64,000 nucleotides of DNA from Gambelia wislizenii (lineage: Eukaryota; Chordata; Lepidosauria; Squamata; Crotaphytidae), in NCBI GenBank assembly GCA_030847615.1, contig JAUMIR010000001.1, forward strand, positions 179,695,001-179,759,000. Reading direction: 5' to 3'. The position numbers were made by a program, and so were the translations under genes. Each line of letters starts with the position of its first letter. The stretch's first letter is position 1. The notes under the pieces are model-generated. The model had not been told where the DNA came from. It saw only the letters and a list, made by a program, of their open reading frames with translations, and searched no databases. Below are positions 56,440-64,000 of this stretch, piece by piece.

Positions 56440-57178
56440 AGCTGACAGGGAAAGAAACAACTCATTTGATATGTTGTACTGGAGGAAGGTTCTGTGGATA
56501 CCATGGACTACCAAAAGACAAATGAATGGGATCTAGAACAAATCAAGCCTGAACTCTCCCTTGAAACCAAAATGACCAAACGGAGACTATCATACTTTAG
56601 ACATATAGGACTTTTTTGGATGTGTCAAAAATAACACAAGCAGCTTCATTGCGTTGCGAGGCTGTTGCACTGCAGAGCATCGGTTTCATATGACGCTCTC
56701 CGCTGCCGGTACTGTTGTGGTACCGCGGGGAGATTTGAGCTTCATATTTCGTCGATTCTTAAGCATGAAAGTTGATCGTGATTAAAAACCAATGAAATAT
56801 GATGCTCAAATCTCCCCTCGGTACTGCAACATACTGGCAGGGGAGAGCGTCATACGAAACCGACGCTCTGCAGTACAGCAGCCTCGCAATGCGACGAGGC
56901 TGCTTGCGTAACTTTTGACGCATCCAAAAAAGTCCATAATGAGATGGCAACATATTAGATGACATAACTTATTGAAAAAGATAATAATATTTGATAAAGT
57001 GGGGGGCAGTAGAAAAGGAGGAAGATCACATTAGAGGGGGATAGACTCAGTCAAAGAACCCATGGCCCTGAGTTTGCAAGACCTGAGCAGGGCTATTGAT
57101 GACAGGGTGTCATAGAGGTCTCTCTTTCACAGGGTTGTCACAAATCAGAACTGACTTGATGCAATTAACAAAAAAAAA
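56440..57178 (+). mobile_element. BovB/RTE LINE 3' end split by an FB palindrome
   Basis: Before the insert it reads LETKMTKRRLSYFRHI; after it reads MRWQHIR and, by 57050, ALSLQDLSRAID, all parts of the BovB pol C-terminus. The 3' end TTGTCACAAATCAGAACTGA and CTTGATGCAATTAACAA gives the BovB tail. Frames are broken, so it is a fossil copy. Confidence 0.75.
56608..56935. mobile_element. FB-family palindromic element, copy 2 (328 bp)
   Basis: Outer ends GGACTTTTTTGGATG and inverted GGACTTTTTTGGATGCG match; the arms are self-complementary over nearly the whole length. It shares GCAGCCTCG-type hairpins and the GGTACTGTTG/GGTACC block with the 48.5 kb copy. ATA flanks both sides (56605-56607, 56936-56938). 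Deleting the insert plus one ATA rejoins the BovB codons for LRHIMRW exactly. Confidence 0.9.
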
Positions 57179-58496
57179 TTGGAAATGTATACTGTCTTTT
57201 TCTATTTCGTGGGTTGTTGCACACATCAATGAGTCTATACATAACACACACACACATGAGTAAAACCTAATGGGAGACCCACCTCTTCACTGGACCTTAT
57301 TTCACTAGCAAATCTCTGGGATAAACTTCTGCAACCTTCATGGAAATCACAGTATTTCAGCTGAATGGAGGACTTAACAAATTGATGAAATTTATTTCTG
57401 CCTCTCTTCCTTACCACACACATTTTAACTTTAAAAAGGGAAAAAGAACTGGTTCCTGTACAGATCTGTTAAGAATATCATGTTACCCTAAGAGGTGTGG
57501 GGTGACCTTGGACCAGTAAAAACATCTGCAGTGTGGACACTACTTCTCTATATTGCAAAAATATATCCTTCTAGAACACAAATGATGGGGAAAATTAGCT
57601 CCGATGTACTCAAGGAAGAAACTTGCCAGGGTTACACTTCAGCTATGCTTCCATAGAAGAGAATGATATCTCCCCAGTAGAGCTTGACCTAATGCATACA
57701 TTAACTGAATACTAAGGATAAGATGAGAAAATACATGTTTAAGAAATGTTATTATTACCCATCCTGTTACGTATTATCGATATAAATACAAGAGGTACAA
57801 CCAGGCATTGATTGGGAGGTCCTAAATATAGGCCTACAACTAGTTGCCAGCAAATATAATAGGAGACTAGTGAAGGACATTGGACATACTAGAGGCTTAG
57901 GAGGGGAAGATGTAATGAACTGAAAGATGGAGTTCAGGAAATTGTGCTAGGGCAGTTATAGATACTGGGTAAAAAATCTTGGTGCTGTAGTGTGTGTGTG
58001 TGTGTGAGAGAGAGAGAGTGAGTATTTTAATTTTGTGCAGTTGGGATGCACCTTTCCAGAAATACTTGTTTGTTTCTCAAATTACTACACCAAGTGTGAT
58101 TAACTAAGAAGCTATCTGAGGCAGGCTTCTCCTTGGGTTTTCAGGTGAAGTTTAGCGTCCTTCCTGTATTGTATATTTTCCTTTCAAGGATTCTAGCCAA
58201 TCAGTAGATAATAATAAAGCTTGACTACGCATTAGGGTTGCCAGGTGCCCTTTATGATGAAGGCTATCTCTTATTTGAGTTCTGGAAAGCTAGTCCCTTA
58301 TAAGACTGGCAGGTGTCCCTTATTATAAAAGATGTGCCTATTTGAGGGTTGGTTTTTCCTTTTATATAGACTGAACAAGAAGTCAAAAAATCCCATATCC
58401 TTTTGGTGTGGGTACTTCATAGAGACAGAAATGTGTGCATTGTGTAATTTATGAATGTGAACAATATGCTAATTTCACAGAGAAATACATGGCTAA
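57179..58496. other. Unassigned interval with microsatellite
   Basis: (CA)n at about 57245-57257 and (TG)n(AG)n at about 57990-58019. No gene recognised. Confidence 0.45.
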
Positions 58497-59107
58497 GGAC
58501 TTTATCAGACTAGCATCTAAAAATGTGGTAATTCCACTATTGCGGAAAGCAGAAACATAGTGGCTTGATAACAGTAATTATCGTACCTCAAGTAATTGTG
58601 TGATACTACCGCCATGGAATCATGGCATGACAACTACCACTAGCAGTTTAAGAATAGGATTTACTTCCGTGATTTTGAATGGGTGAGACTTGAGCTGTTC
58701 AAGAAGACATGACTTTGTTTAACACACCAAAAACACATAAATAATGAAAGAAATTAACAAATAAACACTTAAACAAACATAATACCAAGAAAAGGTGACA
58801 GTTAATTAAAAGAGCATCCTGTGTGTCCTGTGTTCTCATTGGGAAAGGGGAGGGGGGAAAGGACCACCTATTCACACTGTAATCACACAATTATGGTTGG
58901 ACATGACTTTGCACACTTGTCAATACCATGAAAAGAGTGATATTGAGGGCTATTCATGGATTTTCCTATCAGTGAAAAGTGACAAGCAATTAAGAAATTG
59001 ATTATCTTCGGACCATGGGAGGACAACAATTTTGTGTGATAACCAGAATCCATTTGCAGTAGTGTCATGCTGTAATTCTGCAATTATAGCCCCACCTGAT
59101 AAAGTCC
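58497..59107 (+). mobile_element. T5-family non-autonomous DNA element, copy 2
   Basis: Termini are GGACTTTATCAGACTAG and inverted GGACTTTATCAGGTGGG. It aligns inverted with 36668-37275 along its length. Flanks TAA and TCA agree at two of three bases. Confidence 0.75.
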
Positions 59108-60934
59108 TCAACTGAAATTAATACTTTCATTTGATATTTTGGTAGAACACAAACTTGATAACAGCTCCTTCCTTAGTGTCAGTCCTGCATGTCGTGAATT
59201 TCAACAGTCCCTTATTGCTATTTTAAAAACCTGGTAACACAAATAGGCATAGGTGCACACTGGTCATTTATGAATCCCAGAGGTCCAGTTCTATGCTAGC
59301 TGGGGAAGGGACTACTCCCTCATCTATATCAATAGAAGAGTTTTCAGTGATAAAATTAACCTTTTTGGTCACCCAAATCTCAGGTTAGAATGCCTTCTTC
59401 AGGCAAGATAAAATGGAAAATCATTTGAGCCAATGGAGAAATGGATAAAGTGATTTTTAATTACTTCTAAAAGCTGTTAACTTAGAAAAGCTATGACTAG
59501 GAAAATAACATCCTAATTTATAATAAAGTTCTTTTTGCACTGAAGAGTAAACATGGGATTAATCACTGCTTCCTGCCATGGGAACATAGATTTACTAAGG
59601 AAGCCAAATCAGAAGGTAGAACAAAATGGAAATTTTCCAACACTTATAAGAATTATATTACCAATAGACAGATTGGATGAAGATAATGTTAAAATAGCAA
59701 GTCCTAACCCCAATAAATAGACAAAATACCCGCTCCCCAAATTGGAAGAGGATAGAGCAAGCAGATGAGGGAGGGAATGGTTGGGACATGTAACAGGCTA
59801 CTTCTCTAATGACAACACAGGGTGAAAGACACATCCATGAGTGGACTCAGAAGATGTACTATGACAAAAAGAGAGAGAGAAGAAATTTGATCATTGTAGT
59901 CATAAGACACTACAGATATAGCCAGTTGCCACAGTGAGGTGTAAAAAGCGAAGAGGATCAGAACTGTGTATCAACATGTATAACTTCTATAGTAACTTTA
60001 TTAAACATTTCTGGAACTATTTTCTTAATATCTGAAAGAAAAGAGGATAGAGGGGGAAACCTAGATTATAGTACATGCTGTTTTTAAAGAGATGAATTAC
60101 CAAGGCAGAGCTCTAGTCTTAAAATATCATGTAATTGCTATAATAGTCAGCTTATTTGCTAACTGGCAACAAGCTCCTTCTCCTTCTCCCCCTCCTCCTC
60201 CTCCAAATCCATCTTCAGACCTTGCTCTAGAAGCCCTTTTGAGCTACCATGGGTGCAAATCTTGACAGTGGGAGCCTTGTAACTTTAAAACTCTCCTGTG
60301 GTATTCTACTGCTATATGCTGTGTAAAACAGTTGAGCCTGTTAGATGAGGTGTGAGAGACAGCATGACACAGAGCAGTCTGATCATGTAACCTGAATGAA
60401 TGCTGACATTTTATAGTCTCATTATAGTTTTATGCTGAGCTTGTTTATGCCCCCTATGCAGTCTCTCAGAAGCACTTGTTTTTCTTTCACTGAGGTATTA
60501 CAGAGTTTCCATCTGAAGAACAATTCTTGTTAGCTGTTGTACAGAACTTTACTGAGTTCATAAGAAGGAAACATTGAAATTCAGAAGAATTCTTTCTGTG
60601 CCCCATGGGTGGGAAGAGAACTGTTTTCTCTGGAGAATTAGGCTTCAATACTTCATGAAACCAAATCTTGGATGACAAGAGCATAGAATTCCCCCTCCCC
60701 AGTTGGGAATAGCTCTCGAACTTTTCTACAGATTGTACAGCAAGAAGCTCATGAAAACCACCAACAAGAAAACAGTGCTGAAAGGACAGTGGCTTATATG
60801 GCTGATTACAATACCAGTGCATTCTGTCATTTCTTGTTACTGTAGGGTGGTCTTTCTTTGTCTCACTTGCTGTTTAGTGTACTTGTAACTTCGGACTCTT
60901 CAAGGCTAAGAAATTATAGCATAGGAGCAGCATT
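59108..60934. other. Unassigned interval
   Basis: A CT-rich run at about 60176-60206 and GAGA at 59870-59880. No gene or repeat recognised. Confidence 0.4.
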
Positions 60935-61545
60935 TGTTAAGGAAAATGCAACATGGGACATACAGTGAAAGAAATAAAATATGTATGTGAAAGTCACAAT
61001 GACTAAGCAAGAGCAATTATGGGGCTACACAGGTGAAACTGCTAATGTAATCTAGAAGGCCTGAGAGCCAAGGACAGAGGTACTGAATGCAGATTGGAAA
61101 CACCTGAGAATCATTAAGTGTACAAGGTGAAATGTTGAAATACATGGGTTGGTCTTAGGTATGGGTGGAACTATGTGGACCAATCAGAATGGAAGTACAC
61201 ACCCACTGGGTGGAAACTAATTAGTGGGTGGTGATAAACAATGGCTATAAAATTGCAATGTTTGCCAATGTATTGTGGTTGAGTAGTGGTGGAGTAGAGG
61301 TGGTGTAGTGTATAGAGATTGTGATTTGTTGACCATATAGTATATTTATATAGAAGAATAAAGTAGGTTTTATATAAAACTACTGAGTTGCCTGGGTGAT
61401 TCCTGGAGATGTTTTGGAGACACCTGGAGAAGAGTGAGAAGGCTTGGAGAGTTTGTCAGGATCTTCAGCCTATTCTCTGAAACTCTGCTGCTTTGGAGGA
61501 AAGCATTAACCACTGATCTAAGCTGGTCAGCTCTGCTGCATAACA
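60935..61545 (+). repeat. 5' LTR of Ty1/copia element (inferred borders)
   Basis: I place the LTR from TGTTA (60935) to TAACA (61541-61545), a perfect 5-bp terminal inverted repeat of TG...CA type. It contains CCAAT (61180-61184), a TATA box (CTATAAAA, 61245-61252) and AATAAA (61357-61362) in the order expected for U3-R-U5. A possible primer site starting TGG follows at 61549 but matches no tRNA I can name. The 3' LTR is outside the window, so the borders are unproven. Confidence 0.6.
61180..61252 (+). promoter_or_regulatory. Putative LTR promoter (CCAAT + TATA)
   Basis: CCAAT at 61180-61184 and CTATAAAA at 61245-61252 are spaced 60 bp apart, about 570 bp before the gag start codon. Transcription would start near 61275-61285, upstream of the AATAAA. 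Confidence 0.5.
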
Positions 61546-61817
61546 GGGTGGTGAGTTTGAGCCAGAGGTGAAGAGCTACAACTCCCATCATCCCTGACAA
61601 GGGTTAGGGGCCCAGTTACTAGAGCACCCAGCATCCACAGAAGCTGAAAGTTCCAGAGAGTGGAAGAAAGCTTTGTGGACGACAGATCAGAGCAAGCTGT
61701 TTGTGCTGCACTGATAAGCCTCGTGAGTAAATCATTTTGTGTTTTGCTTGAGCCCAGACGGGTCGGCTGTGCATACTCAGAAGGACTGTGTCAAATTGAG
61801 TCACTGCACAATTCAAG

Positions 61818-64000
61818 ATGGAATTTCTAAAGTTTAGTAAATTGAATAGAAACAACTACTCTACCTGGAAGATTTATGCCCAATCTCTACTAGTAAAGGA
61901 AGGTCTGTGGTCAACAGTCGAAACAGGGCTGGCAGCCGATGCTAATGCAGCCACTCAAGAGAGAGATAGTAAAGCAAAAGCCTGTCTTTATCTCATGCTT
62001 GAAGAAGACTTAATTAATGACGTCAGAGATAAAACGTCCGCCAAGGATGTGTGGGATACCTTGCAGAGATTACACACTCCTTCAACTGCTTTTGCAAAAA
62101 TGCTATGGTCTAAAAGAATATACAGGCAAAAGATGGCTAAAGGGCAGTGTGTGATAGAACATTTAAAAATAATGCAAGATTTGTTTGTGCAAGCTGAACT
62201 GAGGGGAGTGCAGATTAGCAAAGAGCAGCAATGCTACATTTTAATAGAATCGCTAGACTCTTCGTGGGACAATATAACGAACAGCTTGCAGAACTTGCCA
62301 GAAACTGAGCTTAATAGAGACTTAATTGTGGCCAGAATACTGGAAGAGAACCAGAGAAGAATGTCTGAGCAGGGTGACTCAGCAAGCTTAAAGACTGTGC
62401 CAAAACAACAAACAACTCCTGACTGGCGAATGCAGGAGGAAGCAGCCTCTACAAGGGAGCAACGGAGGTGCTTTTATTGTAAGAAGATTGGCCATCTGCA
62501 GAGACATTGTAAACATTTTGCAGCTGAGAGACACAAGCAAACAGAGAGCAGATGGCAGCCGCGGCAGTATCAAAAACAGTCCAGACCTCCATTTTTGAGG
62601 GACAGTGGTAATAAAAAGGGGGTTGCAACCATGATTAAGGAAAAACAAAATGCAAATTCTAAATGGCTAGTTGATTCAGGAGCCACATCATTGATGTGTA
62701 ATGATATAAATTTAATACGTAATAGAAAATCAGCTAATGTAAATACTGTAGTTTTGGCTGATGGGAAAGAGCTAAGTACTGTAAATCAAGTGGGTACTGT
62801 GTACATTCCAGGGCTAAAAGAGAATTTTAATGATGTCTTACATGTAAAGGAGTTAGAAAATAATTTGTTATCAGTAAGCAGATTAACAGAAAGAGACTAC
62901 ACAGTCATCTTTGAAAAGAACATGTGTAAGATAAAACTGAATGGGGAATTGCGTGGCATAGGTTTGAAAAGGGATAAACTTTATTATTTGGAGGACAATA
63001 TTGATAGCTACAGGGTTGAAGAAGCTAATAACATAGAAAATATTCCAATCCACAAAGACTGCATACACGAGCTTCACAGAAAATTCGGCCATGCGAGCTT
63101 CAAATGTTTAAAGAATTTAATCAGGATGTGTCCAGATTTAAAAGTTACTGAATGCAAAAACCACTTAGATTGTACGGTATGTCAACAGGTAAAGGTCAGA
63201 GCTTTTCCAGTAGCTAAGAAAACAAAAAGAATTGCTCAAAGACCATTTCAGTATGTACATGCAGATGTCGCCCAAGCTAATTGCTTGTCCATAGGGGGAA
63301 GCAAGTATTTCCTAGTCATTGTTGATAGGTATACAAGGTTTGCATTTGTGAGAATAATGAAAAACAAATCTGACGCTGGGCAAAGTTTAAAAGCATGGGT
63401 AAGAATGGTGGAAAGACAATTTGATAGCAGAGTAGGCACCATCATTACTGATAGAGGAGGAGAATTTTTAAATAATCAATTGTTTAACTGGTTTCAAAAG
63501 GTGGGAATAAGGCATGAAACTACAAACCCTGCTTGTCCTAGTGAGGATGGGTTAGCAGAGAAGAAAATACAAGATATAAAAAGAATTACTGCTTGTATGA
63601 TGGCAGATGCAGGGGTGAAAGATAGTTTTTGGGCAGAAGCAACTTTGACTGCAATACATATCAGTAACAGATTGTATCATTCAGAAATTGAAGACATTCC
63701 CTACAGGGTATTGTATGGGAGAATGCCAAATTACAAGTACTTAAGGGTTTTTGGACAATTTGCTCATGTTTACACACCTGCTTGTTTCAGGAGGAAAGGA
63801 GAACCCAAAAGCAAAAGGCTTAGGTTTTTGGGGTATTCTGGAAATAGCTACAAGTTTCATTTGGATGGAAAACAAGTGCAGTATTCTAGGTCTGCAAATT
63901 TCGAGAGACATGCTGGTTGGGACAAACTGCATGCCAATAAAGAAGTGTTTTTGAGATTAGGGAGTTCAAATGAGCCAGAAGCACAAACTGAACCAACCTC
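61818..64000 (+). CDS. Ty1/copia gag-pol polyprotein, 5' part, open to window end
   Basis: The frame is open for 727 codons from ATG 61818 with no stop. Gag (residues 1 to about 215) resembles the UBN2/copia gag family. A CCHC zinc knuckle CFYCKKIGHLQRHC starts at residue 218. The aspartic protease motif LVDSGATS has its Asp at 286. Integrase follows: an H-H...C-C zinc region (HELHRKFGH, then CTVCQQ), first Asp in HADV (483), second in TDRGGEF (545) and Glu at 581, an exact D-x35-E. A copia-type VFGQFAHVY/GYSG segment precedes RT, which lies beyond the window. Gag, protease and integrase are in one frame, as in many copia elements. An undamaged frame among fossils suggests a young copy. I chose this ATG because it starts the gag motif directly after the leader. 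Confidence 0.9.
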   Translation, partial: MEFLKFSKLNRNNYSTWKIYAQSLLVKEGLWSTVETGLAADANAATQERDSKAKACLYLMLEEDLINDVRDKTSAKDVWDTLQRLHTPSTAFAKMLWSKRIYRQKMAKGQCVIEHLKIMQDLFVQAELRGVQISKEQQCYILIESLDSSWDNITNSLQNLPETELNRDLIVARILEENQRRMSEQGDSASLKTVPKQQTTPDWRMQEEAASTREQRRCFYCKKIGHLQRHCKHFAAERHKQTESRWQPRQYQKQSRPPFLRDSGNKKGVATMIKEKQNANSKWLVDSGATSLMCNDINLIRNRKSANVNTVVLADGKELSTVNQVGTVYIPGLKENFNDVLHVKELENNLLSVSRLTERDYTVIFEKNMCKIKLNGELRGIGLKRDKLYYLEDNIDSYRVEEANNIENIPIHKDCIHELHRKFGHASFKCLKNLIRMCPDLKVTECKNHLDCTVCQQVKVRAFPVAKKTKRIAQRPFQYVHADVAQANCLSIGGSKYFLVIVDRYTRFAFVRIMKNKSDAGQSLKAWVRMVERQFDSRVGTIITDRGGEFLNNQLFNWFQKVGIRHETTNPACPSEDGLAEKKIQDIKRITACMMADAGVKDSFWAEATLTAIHISNRLYHSEIEDIPYRVLYGRMPNYKYLRVFGQFAHVYTPACFRRKGEPKSKRLRFLGYSGNSYKFHLDGKQVQYSRSANFERHAGWDKLHANKEVFLRLGSSNEPEAQTEPT

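Overview
This 64 kb window looks like intergenic or intronic DNA of a squamate reptile (lizard or snake). I found no convincing host protein-coding exon, tRNA or rRNA gene. The squamate call is an inference from the repeats: a tRNA-type SINE ending in TGCTAT repeats like the Sauria SINE (30.58 kb), a 5S-rRNA-derived SINE head (9.67 kb), BovB/RTE 3' ends (start of window and 56.4 kb), CR1 3' ends with ATTCTATG-type tails, L2, DIRS and copia elements.

Layout. 0-0.3 kb: BovB tail. 1.7 kb: CORE-type SINE. 2.7-7.5 kb: an old CR1 LINE broken by a 1.9 kb split-direct-repeat retroelement that carries an SGNH-hydrolase remnant, then by a younger CR1, and ending in another CR1. 8.9-10.8 kb: two non-autonomous DNA elements around a 5S-derived SINE. 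15.3-19.1 kb: palindromic elements, one with hammerhead-ribozyme-like cores in its arms. 20.6-27.5 kb: a dense cluster of short TIR elements, some nested, with a CR1 tail and a pogo-type MITE. 30.6-34.8 kb: Sauria-type SINE, then a decayed DIRS element with a nearly complete tyrosine recombinase. 36-42 kb: L2 fragment and more TIR elements. 43.2-44.9 kb: dead mariner and an old CR1/L3-like LINE. 45.1-50.7 kb: two foldback MITEs, then an L2 LINE interrupted by a 292 bp palindrome. 52.5-59.1 kb: further TIR elements, a CR1, and a BovB split by a second copy of that palindrome. 60.9-64 kb: 5' LTR and an open gag-pol reading frame of a Ty1/copia element that runs off the window.

The most unusual signal is collective. 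About twenty short non-autonomous DNA elements (several families, about 0.2-1.0 kb) share GG-starting inverted termini and, where the flanks are readable, 3-bp target duplications of varied sequence. No transposase for them is in the window. Most nested insertions can be ordered in time, and several empty sites can be read back exactly.
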